Positions 32,328 to 43,749 of a DNA stretch of 64,000 bases are shown in pieces; positions within the stretch are counted from its first letter, which is position 1, and each line of letters opens with the position of its first letter. The position numbers and the translations under genes were made by a program. Source of the DNA: Haematococcus lacustris (taxonomy: Eukaryota; Chlorophyta; Chlorophyceae; Chlamydomonadales; Haematococcaceae); the NCBI GenBank assembly GCA_030144725.1, contig JASKMD010000007.1, forward strand, positions 5,552,001 to 5,616,000. Reading direction: 5' to 3'. Below the pieces are notes generated by a model. It saw only the letters and a list, made by a program, of their open reading frames with translations, had not been told where the DNA came from and made no database searches.

Positions 32328-35300
32328 TGCTGCTGCCGGTGCTGTTGCCGCTGCTGCTGCTGTTGCTGTTGCTGCTGAGCTACAGGCACCATCCTCGCCC
32401 CCTCTGTACCAGGAGTGCCACCCCTAGCTGAGGCGCGCTGGTGGGGTGTGGCGGCAGCCTGGGGCTGACTAGCTGTGATAGCCCTGCCGTCCAGCGACTC
32501 TGCCCCTCCACAGCCGGGCCAAGAGGCCTGGTCTTCGGTAGGGGCGGGGGAGGAAAGGAGAGCTGAGAGCAGCTCCGGCTGAGGGTCTAGGGAGCTCCTA
32601 CTGGCTCGGAGGGCCCTGCTAGCGGCGGAGAACACGACGGCTAGAGCCTTGCCCCCCACATCTCCCGACTTACCTCCGGAGGAGCTGGTCATGTCCATAC
32701 GGGGAAGTAAGGACCTCCTGCCTCGTGTAGGAGCTGCTGCACCGCCTAGCGGGAAGGGCCGGCTCGCGGGCCCCTGACCGGTGGAGGGGGCGGCTGAGCT
32801 GCTCGGCAACAGACCCTGCGCCTCCTTCTCCCCCGGCTGCGCTGACTCCCCCCTTGAGCACACCTGGGCAGCCCAGGACGGGCCCAGCCACGGAGTCCCC
32901 CCAGAACGCTCTGCTGTAGCTGGGCCCCAGGTGCTATCGAACCGGGAAGGCCTTCCACGGGGCGGAGCTGACGGGTGGATCCCGAGACCCTTGAGCCCTG
33001 GCCCTCTAGCCCCTGACCCACCCCCTGCCCCTGCTGCAGCCTCTGTTCCCGCTCCCGCTCCCACCCCAGGGCTGTGCTGCTGCTTCTGCTGGGCCACCTG
33101 GGCGCCCTGCGCCACCCGGGTCCCCTCATCCCCAGCTGTGCCACCCCCATCTGAGGTGCGCTGGAGGGGGGCGGCAGCAGCTGAGGCAGGGTGAGGGCCC
33201 CGGGAGGTAGGGCTTAGCAGCGACCGCTGCTGCTGAGCACCCTGGGCGCCCTGCGCCATCCGGGTCCCCTCATCCCCAGCTGTGCCACCCCCATCTGAGG
33301 TGCGCTGGAGGGGGGCGGCAGCAGCTGAGGCAGGGTGAGGGCCCCGGGAGGTAGGGCTTTGCAGCGACTGCTGCTGCTGAGCACCCTGGGCGCCCTGCGC
33401 CACCCGGGCCCCCTCGTCCCCAGCTGTGCCACCCCCATCTGAGGTGCGCTGGGAGGGGGCGGCAGCAGCTGAGGCAGGGTGAGGGCCCTGGGAGGTAGGG
33501 CTTTGCAGCGATTGCTGCTGCTGAACACCCTGTGCGCCCTGCGCCACCCGGGTCCCCTCATCCCCAGCCGTGCCACCCCCATCTGAGGTGCGCTGGAGGG
33601 GGGCGGCAGCAGCTGAGGCAGGGTGAGGGCCCCGGGAGGTAGGGCTTTGCAGCGACTGCTGCTGCTGAGCACCCTGGGCGCCCTGCGCCACCCGGGCCCC
33701 CTCGTCCCCAGCTGTGCCACCCCCATCTGAGGTGCGCTGGAGGGGGGCGGCAGCAGCTGAGGCAGGGTGAGGGCCCTGGGAGGTAGGGCTTTGCAGCGAT
33801 TGCTGCTGCTGAACACCCTGTGCGCCCTGCGCCACCCGGGTCCCCTCATCCCCAGCTGTGCCACCCCCATCTGAGGTGCGCTGGAGGGGGGCGGCAGCAG
33901 CTGAGGCAGGGTGAGGGCCCCGGGAGGTAGGGCTTTGCAGCGACTGCTGCTGCTGAGCACCCTGGGCGCCCTGCGCCACCCGGGCCCCCTCATCCCCAGC
34001 TGTGCCACCCCCATCTGAGGTGCGCTGGAGGGGGGCGGCAACAGCTGAGGGAGGGTGAGGGCCCCGGGAGGTAGTGCTGTGCTGCTGATGCTGCTGAGCC
34101 ACTTCGGCGCTCTGCGCCACCCGGGCCCCCTCTACTCCAAAAGCGCCACCCTTCACTGGTGAGATGTGTAGGTGCTGTTGCCACTGAACTCCGAGCCCCT
34201 CCCGATGAGACCCATCACCTGTAGTGCCCTTGCCTTTTACCTGGCCCTCTGCGACTGGTAGGGCTGGGGGCACACCTGGAGGTTGGGCGAGGGGCTGAGC
34301 AGAGGGTGGGGGGGGAGGTAGCGAAGGGGAAGCACATGGTGGCTGGGTATGGGGCTGGGCAGAGGGAGGTGGGGGAAGTTGAGAAGGGGTAGGGGGTGGA
34401 GGTAGAACCGGGGAGTCACCAGGAGGCTGGGCAGGGGGCTGGGCCGGGGGCTGGGGAGGAGGATGGGCAGGGGGTGGAGGAGGAGGTAGAGCAGGGGGAG
34501 ACGGGGGAGGTTGAGCCGGGAAATCACCAGGAGGTTTAGCATGGGGCTGGGCAAGAGGCAGGGTAGGAGGATGAGCAGGGGGAGGTATGGGAGGTAGGGC
34601 AGGGGGGTCACCTGGTGACTGGGTAGGGGGCTGAGCTGGGTGTGGTGGGGGAGGTTGAGCAAGGGGGGGTGGAGGAGGTAGAGCAAGGGGGTCATCAGGT
34701 GGCTGGGAAGGGAGCTGGGCAGGGGGCTGAGGAGGAGGATGGAAAGGGGGAGGAGGGGGAGGTTGAGCAAGGGTGTCACCTGGTGGCTGGGCACGGGACT
34801 TGGCAGGGGGTGGAGGAGGAGGTTGAGCAGGGGGGGGCGGGGGAGGGTGAACGTGGGGTCCACCAGGAGGCTGGGCAGGGGGTTGGGGAGGAGGATGGGC
34901 AGGGGGAGGCGGGGGAGGTTGAGCAGGGGGGTCACCTGGTGGCTGGGCAGGGGTCTGGGCTGGGGGGGGTCCTTGGTCGAGCAGAGGCTGTGTGTCCCCC
35001 CACAGCTGCAGGATCTGCAGCTTGCCCCAGCCAGTAGGAGTGGCATACACCTCAGGCAGCAGGGCTAGCTTCGGGTCCCCTAGAGGGGGCACCACGACAG
35101 CCTCCACTATGGCCCCGTTACCCCCAGGCGACCCCCAGAAACTGCTGGTGCGGGAATGGGCACCCAGCCGCTCGCTGAGCACGACTGCTGTGTGCAGGTC
35201 CAGGGCCTCCGGCAAGCCCGCTGTAGGGGCCGGGCTGACCTTGTACCCCACTGCCTTGAGCACCCCCTCTACCAGACCCTCCCTAGACGCCAGGGGGTAG

Positions 35301-35800
35301 TGGTGGTGGAAGACCAGCTTGACTGCACCTGGGGGGGGGCCATGGTCCATGGGCTCCAAGGGCACACGCACGCTCCGGCCATAGAGTGGCATCTCCAACC
35401 ACGGCTGGGAGATGAACTGGGAGTCCAAGGCCCTTCCCTCCATGCTGGCTGCATCATGCACGACCACTAAGCTGTAAAGGGGGTGGCCTGCAGTGTGGAG
35501 GGTGGAGAGGGAGACAACAGCACTGCCATGTCGCTGTTTGTGAGCCAGCAGGGCTGTGCTGCAAGCCTCTGCGAGAGCCCAGGCATCTTCATTAGGGGCA
35601 GGCAGCAGGGGGTTAAGCTGCTGGAGCCGCTGCAGCTCCTTGCTGGCGACGCGCCCGATTGGCATGAGCCACGCCATGTGCCCGCCGACCAGGGGCTCTA
35701 AAAGGGGAGGGCATGGGTCCCGGGACAAGAGAGGGGCCCGGGACCACGCCAAGTGCCGAAAGACAGGCACAAGCTGCTGCGATCTGCAGCTGGCCTCCAT
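30452..35800 (-). CDS. LINE copy A ORF1, 1,782 aa
   Basis: The open frame extends to 35887, but the first ATG ([20 protein letters not shown]) is at 35800. Layout: a globular N-terminal region of about 280 residues (with [29 protein letters not shown] and [14 protein letters not shown]), a Pro-rich stretch of about 200 residues, and seven tandem 48-residue Ser/Ala/Gly/Gln repeats. These are followed by a Ser-rich unique part, poly-Gln, about 90 Ala-Gly dipeptides from the hexamer array, and a basic C-terminal region with [30 protein letters not shown] and [19 protein letters not shown]1 proteins usually bind the element's RNA and are far shorter; no zinc knuckle or clear RRM was recognised. 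The frame is intact throughout. The TAG stop is followed by CC and the ORF2 ATG. Confidence 0.8.
31747..32289. repeat. (GGGGCT)n array in LINE copy A ORF1, about 90 copies
   Basis: This is written as (CCCCAG)n on the plus strand and codes Ala-Gly repeats in the minus-strand ORF1. It is preceded in ORF1 by a CAG/poly-Gln run at 32290-32380. The length is almost the same as in copy C. Confidence 0.95.
33120..34080 (-). repeat. 144-bp tandem repeats in LINE copy A ORF1, 7 units
   Basis: Seven 48-codon units built around [20 protein letters not shown] and TAGDEG. Two unit types alternate (ARV-GAQGAQ and TRV-GAQGVQ), giving a 288-bp higher-order period; for example 33364 and 33652 begin near-identical blocks. 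Copy C has six more diverged units. Confidence 0.85.
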
Positions 35801-36622
35801 GACGCGATAAGCCGAAGCAACCTGGAGGGCCACAGGCGCAGGCAACACGCGAGCTTGAGACGGGCACAAACTAAGGGTCAAGCGCACTGGTTGAGCACTT
35901 AACTCAGCCTTCCCCCATTGACCCGGGGGCTAGGCTTGGTTCTCAGGTACGCCGGCTCGCACTGAATTCAGTGGAGCACACCCCGGCGGTGGGCCTCCGA
36001 CCGTAGTCGTCTCCTTTGCAGTGACGCGACAGGCGGCGGCAGAAGGCGAGGCACGCGGGGGGAGGAGGAAGGGGGGGAGAAGGAGAAGAGGGTGGGGGAA
36101 GGGCAGCTGGGCGGAAGCTGCAGCGGTTGAGGCGGTTGCCTCAGGAAACCGATAGCGCTGTAGGCTCCCGCGAACTGCTGGCTGTGGTCCGCACAAGAAG
36201 CAACAGCAGCTGCACACAGCGATAGCAGGAAAGGACCTGCGGCTGGAAAGGCTGCTAGAGGCGGTTGGAGCGGTTACACCTGCGGCAGCTGCGAGGTAGC
36301 GGCGGCTGGGATGAGGCGCTCAGGTGGCGGCGCCTGAGAGAAATGGCTGCGGCTGGCGCAACCTGACAGACGTTAGGTAGCGGAAAGCCGAAAAGAGCAA
36401 AAGCGCTGCTGGCGGCTGCTGGCGGCTGGGTGGCGGCTGGTGGCGGCTGGCTGCGGCTGGCTGCGGCTGAGAGCAGACAGACAAAGACGACCACACCACC
36501 TTAACGCAGCTCCTGCTCCTTGCTGTTTAGCTGCTCCGCAGGCTGAAACTCGCGACTTGCTGCCTTAGCAACAAAAACTGCGAAACAACGCTCCTCCAGC
36601 TGCTCCTGCTGCGAAAACGCTA

Positions 36623-38097
36623 ACTTCAGCTGCATCCTGGCCCCCGTGGACAGAGTGGGCATCCCGCAGGGCTCGCAGCATGGGGACGCCTGGGTGGGCA
36701 GCCGGGGCCAGGGGGCGGAGCAGCTGCGGCAGCTGGTGGGTGAGCGGGGTTTGGTGGACCCGTGGCGCCATCTGCACCCCTCCAAGAGAAACCTCACCCA
36801 CTTCAGCGAGCGTTGGCAGACGATTGCGCGCACCGGTGGCACATCTCAGAGGAGCTGGTGCAGTGGCAGATGGACAGCGCCATCCACGGTGTGCTGCCAG
36901 TGCCCACCGACCACCGGCCCGTGTCTGTGGCAGTGTGCCCCCCCGACCTGCCTCTCACCGTCCCCGCTCCCTGGCAGCTGCACCCCGCCCACCTTGACAA
37001 CCCTGAGCTGCGGGACTGCCTCAAGGACTTCCTCCAGGCGGAGGCCCTACACCACGAGGCTGCGAGTCAGCTGGGGCTGCCTAGGGATGGTCACAGGGCC
37101 AGGTGGGCCCGTCTCAAGCATTGCCTAGCCATGCGTGCCCAGCACTTCCTGCATGCCCAGCGCCGCGCGCAGCGTGACCTGCAGCAGCGCAGGGAGAGAG
37201 CGGCGGCGGTGGCCAGGGCGCACCTCGTGCGGCAGCTGCTGCGAGTTGGGCGAGAGGGGGAGGCTGAAGTGCAGGCAGCGCTACACCTGGGAGAGGCCGC
37301 AGCTCTGGCTGGGGTGGGGGCGAGGGAGCAGGGGGCCCAGCAGTCCCTGCTCGCCAGCGCGGTTCTCGACCAGTACTACGGCGACCGCTCCTCCTTCTAC
37401 TTCCACCATCGCGACCAGCCCGCGCACACCCTCACCCACATCTCCTCTCTCCAGCTCCTCAGCCAGCCAGGGGAGGCGGCAGATCTCACCACGCCGGCCG
37501 GGGTGAAGGCTGCGTGCAGGGCTTTCCAGCAGCACTACTCAGCTGCAGAGCCCACCGGAGTCCTACGCAGCCAAGCCGGTGGACACAGCTGCGCGCGCCA
37601 CGCTGCTGGGCAGCCTCACCTCCCACCTCACCCCCACCCAGGCCCGGGCTGCCGAGGGCCCCGATGGCAGCCCTATGCTATCAGAGGAGGAGCTGGGCCC
37701 GGCTCTGCAGGGCTGCGCGCACAGCAAGGCCCCGGGGCTAGATGGGCTGCCTATGGAGGTCTATGACCAGCTGTGGGTGGAGCTGGGGCGGCCGCTGCGG
37801 GCCATTGGCAAGAGGCCCTGGCAGACACCGCTGACCCTGCCCCCCTGGCTGAGTTCCCGACAGGCATCATGTAACGTGCATATAAGGCTACCGGCGTTGC
37901 ACGTTGTCATCTCATGAGCTACTATTACTCGTTACACATCATCACCCTCGTGCCAAAGGCTGGCAAGCCGAGGGACCAGGTGGCCGGCTACCGCCCCATC
38001 ACGCTCCTCAACTGCGATGTGCGCCTGGTGGCCAGGGCAGTGGAGGACCGGCTGCAGCTGCCCTCGGACCTGCTGGTGTCCCCCTCTCAGTCCGCAC
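36623..38097 (+). pseudogene. LINE copy B ORF2 fragment (first copy)
   Basis: This is the endonuclease second half to early reverse transcriptase. It carries the same endonuclease frameshift as copy A (the frame moves near 36830), then runs through TDHRPVSVAVC and, in a shifted frame after about 37560, KAPGLDGLPMEVYDQLWVEL. A 67-bp insertion at 37870 interrupts the site coding GIITLVPK. It ends abruptly at LVSPSQSAP, where the inverted fragment begins. The same piece reappears at 42275-43749. Confidence 0.85.
37870..37936. mobile_element. 67-bp insertion with 7-bp TIRs and 5-bp target duplication
   Basis: Compared with copies A and C, ORF2 here has 67 extra bases starting TGTAACG and ending CGTTACA (perfect 7-bp inverted ends), flanked by CATCA on both sides where the parent has one CATCA. 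The same insertion is in the duplicated copy at 43522-43588. The size is far below usual MITEs, so it may be an internally deleted element. Confidence 0.7.
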
Positions 38098-38819
38098 CCT
38101 AAGCAGAGGTCCACACCCCACAAGCAGACCCCAACCTAGGACATCGGCAAGACACTACCCCACACCAACGCCCTCCACCCTAGCTCTACACACCTCCCCA
38201 GACCCTCCTCACAAAACTACCCACACGAGTTTAAGCCCAGCCCCTCGACCTGAAACCTAGAATCCTACCCCCAACACTTAAACCAAGACCACCTAAGCCC
38301 CCGGTACCCTGACACCCAGACAAACCCCCGAAGCTTAGCCCACCCCACCCACGGAACGCACCAGAGTCTCAGCAGCAAGCCTGCAGCTCGGTCTGGCTCG
38401 ACGGGGAAGGGGACGGGCCACTGCAAGGAGAGGCGAACCACTAGCATTCCCCCCCTGCGCCCTGCCCTCGCCCTGCCTAGGCCTCCCTGCTGCCCTCCCC
38501 TCCTCCCCTCCTCCTGTCCCAACCCTCCCCTCTGCCCCCTCCTGCCCTCCCCCCCGCTCCCTCCTAGGCTGTTTGTCAAAACCAGCCCCCCGACGCCTCG
38601 GGCCACAACTGGTCGAAGTGGGCAGCGTCCAGCTCCAGGTCCTTGCCCTTGATGTCAGCTGGGATGACCACCTCCGGCTCCTGCTCCCCCCCCCGCTCCC
38701 GCCCGCCCTGCTACTGCCCTTCCCCGCCACCTTCCCCCAGCCCACCCCCTAGCCCCTGCTCGCCCCCTTCTCCCCCGTCACCCCCCTACCTCTCCTCCCT
38801 GCCCCCTCGGGGCCCGAGG
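38098..38819 (-). pseudogene. Inverted, internally deleted LINE 3' fragment
   Basis: On the minus strand this reads part of ORF2 just after the RT (EVVIPA region and its Gly-rich linker), then jumps across about 2.4 kb to the ORF2 end (KGKDLELDAAHFDQLWPEAS) and most of the 3' UTR. It stops before the poly(A) tail. The internal junction near 38655 is not GT-AG, so it is a deletion and not an intron. It is duplicated at 43750-44471. Confidence 0.8.
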
Positions 38820-41791
38820 CCCTCAGATGAGGGGGCACGGCGGGGCTTCATGGGGCCCGGGTGGCGCAGGGCGCCCAGGTGCCTGATCAGCAGCATTAGC
38901 CTAGTCCGACCTCCTGCAGCCCCCATCCCGTCTCTGAGGCTGGGATCGTGCCGGGGGCCAGGACGGGGGCGGGGGAGGGGGCGGAGGCGGAGGCTGTGTC
39001 GGGGGCAGGGGTTGAATTAGGGGCTAGTGGGCCGTGGCTCAAGGGGCTCGGGGTCCACCCGTCTGCTCCTCCCCGTGGAAGGCCTTCCCGATTTGATAGC
39101 TCCTGGGGCCCAGCTACAGCACAGCGTTTTGGGAGGACTCCGTGGCTGGGCCCGTCTTGGGCTGCCTAGGTGTGTTCTAGGGGTGAGTCTGCGCAGCTGG
39201 GGGAGCAGGAGGCGCAGGGTCTGTCGCCGAGCAGCTCAGCCGCCCCCTCCACTGGTCAGGGGCCTACGCGTCGGCCTTTCCCGCGTGGCGGTATAGCAGC
39301 ACCTACACGAGGCAGGAGGTCCCTCGTTCCCCGCATGGACATGACCAGCTCCACCGGAGGTGAGCCGGGGGATGTGGGGGGCAAGGCTCTAGCCGTCGTG
39401 TTTTCCGCCGCAAGCAGGGCCCTCCGAGCCGGTAGGAGCATCCTAGACCCTAAGCCGGAGCTGCTATCAGCTTTACGCCCCCCCCCCTCCGCCTCGCCCG
39501 CTTCTACCCAAGACTAGGCCTCTTGGCCCGGATGTGGCGGGGCAGAGACGCTGGACGGCAGGGTCATCACAGCTAGTCAGCCCCAAGATGCCGCCACCCC
39601 CCTCTTGCGGACCTCAGCGTGGGGTGGCACTGCTGGAGCAGAGGGGGCTAGGGTGGTGCATGAAGCGCAGCAGCAGCAGCTACAGCAACAGCAGCAGGAG
39701 CAGCAACGGTGGCCACAGCACCACCAGCCGCAGCAGCAGCAGGGGCAGCAGCAGCTGGGGCTGGGGCTGGGGCTGGGGCTGGGGCTGGGGCTGGGGCTGG
39801 GGCTGGGGCTGGGGCTGGGGCTGGGGCTGGGGCTGGGGCTGGGGCTGGGGCTGGGGCTGGGGCTGGGGCTGGGGCTGGGGCTGGGGCTGGGGCTGGGGCT
39901 GGGGCTGGGGCTGGGGCTGGGGCTGGGGCTGGGGCTGGGGCTGGGGCTGGGGCTGGGGCTGGGGCTGGGGCTGGGGCTGGGGCTGGGGCTGGGGCTGGGG
40001 CTGGGGCTGGGGCTGGGGCTGGGGCTGGGGCTGGGGCTGGGGCTGGGGCTGGGGCTGGGGCTGGGGCTGGGGCTGGGGCTGGGGCTGGGGCTGGGGCTGG
40101 GGCTGGGGCTGGGGCTGGGGCTGGGGCTGGGGCTGGGGCTGGGGCTGGGGCTGGGGCTGGGGCTGGGGCTGGGGCTGGGGCTGGGGCTGGGGCTGGGGCT
40201 GGGGCTGGGGCTGGGGCTGGGGCTGGGGCTGGGGCTGGGGCTGGGGCTGGGGCTGGGGCTGGGGCTGGGGCTGGGGCTGGGGCTGGGGCTGGGGCTGGGG
40301 CTGGGGCTGGGGCTGGGGCTGGGGCTGGGGCTGGGGCTGGGGCTGGGGCTGGGGCTGGGGCTGGGGCTGGGGCTGGGGCTGGGGCTGGGGCTGGGGCTGG
40401 GGCTGGGGCTGGGGCTGGGGCTGGGGCTGGGGCTGGGGCTGGGGCTGGGGCTGGGGCTGGGGCTGGGGCTGGGGCTGGGGCTGGGGCTGGGGCTGGGGCT
40501 GGGGCTGGGGCTGGGGCTGGGGCTGGGGCTGGGCTGGGCTGGGGCTGGGGCTGGGGCTGGGGCTGGGGCTGGGGCTGGGGCTGGGGCTGGGGCTGGGGCT
40601 GGGGCTGGGGCTGGGGCTGGGGCTGGGGCTGGGGCTCGGGCTGGGGCTGGGGCTGGGGCTGGGGCTGGGGCTGGGGCTGGGGCTGGGGCTGGGGCTGGGG
40701 CTGGCTCTGTCCCGCCCCGTTGCGCGCTTTCCCCACACACACCTCTTCCCACCCCTCTGCCCTCTGGCCTTCTCAGCCCCCCTTGGGCCGCCCCTCCCCC
40801 CCTTGTTTATCCTCCCGCTGCCTATCCCGTGCCTCTTGAGGGGTCTGTTGCCACTGGCTCCCTTGCCGCTACTTCCCCATCAGCCTCTCCGCGCTCCCCG
40901 GGGCACTTGGGGTTGCTGGGTAAAGCCCTCACCAAGGGCGCGGTGCTGGCCTCCAAGGGCAAGCTCGCTGCCCGTAAGCTGAGAGATGCCACAGCTAGGG
41001 GCCTAGCCGCAGCCGGGCAGTGGGTGGGTGGGGAACCTTCCGCCAGCTCTCCCTCCCTTGACCCCATGGACGCCGAGGCAGCGGCCCCCACCGCCCCTTG
41101 CCGCACGGAGGTCACGGGGCCTGGTGCAGTTGCCCCTCTCCCAGCCCAGGAGCTTGGTCCCTCCACCGGGCTGGGCACCCGGCTCGGCACGGTGCGGGTT
41201 GGGTCCGGTGAGCTGCAGGGTAGTCAGCCTCCCCGCTGGCTTGACACCGCCGCGAGGGCCGCTCCGCGCCCCTCCCCGGATGACAGGAGGGCTAGGCGGG
41301 AGGAGCGGCAGCGGGAGGCCCAGTGTAGGTCGAGGCGAGGCAGCACGCAGCCAGCTACCCAGCCAGCCAGAGGGGGGCCTAGCCGGCGCCGATATGGCAT
41401 TCCCTCTTCCGGTTCCAGCTCTGAGGAGTGGGAGGCTCGGCGTGGAGGGCACCAGCAAGCCGGCAGGCAGCGTGCTGTGCAGCTTGGCCAAGGGTCCCCA
41501 CACGTGCGCCGCTACGGGTTGCTCAGCCCCTCTGCTAGCCTGGCCAGCTCGCTGGGGGCCTCTTGTGACAACCCTGTAGCTGAGTCAGCAGGGACCCGGG
41601 AGGGGAGGCCGAGGGCGTCTTCGCGTGAGCCTCAGGTCCGCCTGCGCCGCCCGGGGGCCAAGTTGGCCTGCATTGAGGCCACTCCAACCCCTATCCCCGG
41701 CCCACCCCCATTGCCAGGTCCGCCTCCCCTTCCTAACCCACCCACCCTCCTCCACACACGCGTAGCCCGCGCGGGGGCGAGCCAGGACTAG
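38820..41791 (+). pseudogene. LINE copy B ORF1, 5' truncated, with stops
   Basis: Starts within the ORF1 repeat region and follows ORF1 of A and C to its end ([38 protein letters not shown], then TAG-CC-ATG). Several stops break the first 700 bases (for example near 39293 and 39517), but from about 39605 to 41791 the frame is open for over 700 codons, through the hexamer array. About 30 codons before the end (the [11 protein letters not shown] region of A and C) are deleted. Confidence 0.85.
39756..40704. repeat. (GGGGCT)n array in LINE copy B, about 158 units
   Basis: The longest of the three LINE arrays, about 950 bp. Two adjacent GGGCT pentamers at 40531-40540 and one TCGGG variant near 40635 are the only interruptions seen. 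Upstream of the pentamers the ORF1 frame reads Leu-Gly; downstream it reads Ala-Gly. Confidence 0.95.
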
Positions 41792-41793
41792 CC

Positions 41794-43749
41794 ATGCAGC
41801 GCCCAGGTGTGGCCGCCAGGTTCATGGCAGTCACCCTCAACGTGCAGGGCCTTGCCCAGCCGCACAAACTGCAGGCCCTGCTTGACTGGGCCGCTGACAG
41901 CCCGGCGCAAGTGGTGTTCCTCCAAGAGTGCCATAGGGCGGGGAGCGTGTGGCAGTGGGCAGAAGCCCACTCGGGGGCCAAGCCCGCCTGGCGGGGGCAG
42001 TGGTTTTACACTCCTAGCACCGGCAGCTCCCAAAGCTGCCTGGTATTGGTCTAGCCCTCCACCATCCTCCAGGGGTGCACCCAGGTGCAGCTGCAGGCAG
42101 AGGGAGCCCAGGGGCGGGTGCTGCGGGTAGACGGGGAGCTCGCAGGCAGGCCGGTGTCCCTAGTGTGCGTGTCCGCCCCGGCGCAGCAGGCAGAGCGGCC
42201 AGCGTTCTACGCAGAGTGCCTCCCCGCTTGCCTCCTGCCAGCCGCCAACCGCCGCCTCCTCCTCATGGGGGGCGACTTCAGCTGCATCCTGGCCCCCGTG
42301 GACAGAGTGGGCATCCCGCAGGGCTCGCAGCATGGGGACGCCTGGGTGGGCAGCCGGGGCCAGGGGGCGGAGCAGCTGCGGCAGCTGGTGGGTGAGCGGG
42401 GTTTGGTGGACCCGTGGCGCCATCTGCACCCCTCCAAGAGAAACCTCACCCACTTCAGCGAGCGTTGGCAGACGATTGCGCGCACCGGTGGCACATCTCA
42501 GAGGAGCTGGTGCAGTGGCAGATGGACAGCGCCATCCACGGTGTGCTGCCAGTGCCCACCGACCACCGGCCCGTGTCTGTGGCAGTGTGCCCCCCCGACC
42601 TGCCTCTCACCGTCCCCGCTCCCTGGCAGCTGCACCCCGCCCACCTTGACAACCCTGAGCTGCGGGACTGCCTCAAGGACTTCCTCCAGGCGGAGGCCCT
42701 ACACCACGAGGCTGCGAGTCAGCTGGGGCTGCCTAGGGATGGTCACAGGGCCAGGTGGGCCCGTCTCAAGCATTGCCTAGCCATGCGTGCCCAGCACTTC
42801 CTGCATGCCCAGCGCCGCGCGCAGCGTGACCTGCAGCAGCGCAGGGAGAGAGCGGCGGCGGTGGCCAGGGCGCACCTCGTGCGGCAGCTGCTGCGAGTTG
42901 GGCGAGAGGGGGAGGCTGAAGTGCAGGCAGCGCTACACCTGGGAGAGGCCGCAGCTCTGGCTGGGGTGGGGGCGAGGGAGCAGGGGGCCCAGCAGTCCCT
43001 GCTCGCCAGCGCGGTTCTCGACCAGTACTACGGCGACCGCTCCTCCTTCTACTTCCACCATCGCGACCAGCCCGCGCACACCCTCACCCACATCTCCTCT
43101 CTCCAGCTCCTCAGCCAGCCAGGGGAGGCGGCAGATCTCACCACGCCGGCCGGGGTGAAGGCTGCGTGCAGGGCTTTCCAGCAGCACTACTCAGCTGCAG
43201 AGCCCACCGGAGTCCTACGCAGCCAAGCCGGTGGACACAGCTGCGCGCGCCACGCTGCTGGGCAGCCTCACCTCCCACCTCACCCCCACCCAGGCCCGGG
43301 CTGCCGAGGGCCCCGATGGCAGCCCTATGCTATCAGAGGAGGAGCTGGGCCCGGCTCTGCAGGGCTGCGCGCACAGCAAGGCCCCGGGGCTAGATGGGCT
43401 GCCTATGGAGGTCTATGACCAGCTGTGGGTGGAGCTGGGGCGGCCGCTGCGGGCCATTGGCAAGAGGCCCTGGCAGACACCGCTGACCCTGCCCCCCTGG
43501 CTGAGTTCCCGACAGGCATCATGTAACGTGCATATAAGGCTACCGGCGTTGCACGTTGTCATCTCATGAGCTACTATTACTCGTTACACATCATCACCCT
43601 CGTGCCAAAGGCTGGCAAGCCGAGGGACCAGGTGGCCGGCTACCGCCCCATCACGCTCCTCAACTGCGATGTGCGCCTGGTGGCCAGGGCAGTGGAGGAC
43701 CGGCTGCAGCTGCCCTCGGACCTGCTGGTGTCCCCCTCTCAGTCCGCAC
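41794..43749 (+). pseudogene. LINE copy B ORF2 5' half (second copy)
   Basis: Starts with the ATG two bases after the ORF1 stop. An in-frame TAG at 42052-42054 replaces the Lys codon of A and C (LVLVKPST region), the endonuclease frameshift is present near 42480, and the 67-bp insertion lies at 43522-43588. From 42275 on it is the near-identical twin of 36623-38097. Confidence 0.85.

Larger units (their letters stand above)
26013..36622 (-). mobile_element. L1-like LINE, copy A (minus strand, 3' end lost in gap)
   Basis: The element reads 5' to 3' from 36622 down to the gap: 5' UTR (36622-35801), ORF1 (35800-30452), then ORF2 (30449 to 26013, incomplete). It is colinear with copy C and highly similar to it over most of both ORFs. 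The 5' edge at 36622 is where similarity to copy C stops; the next base begins the mosaic copy B. APE-type endonuclease, YADD reverse transcriptase and the two-ORF layout place it with L1-like non-LTR retrotransposons (family knowledge). Clade assignment below that level is not claimed. Confidence 0.9.

Noticed and set aside
38655..38665. Junction in the inverted LINE fragment as a spliced intron (processed transcript)
   Set aside because: The missing 2.4 kb in the parent does not begin with GT or end with AG at the join, so a deletion or template switch is more likely.
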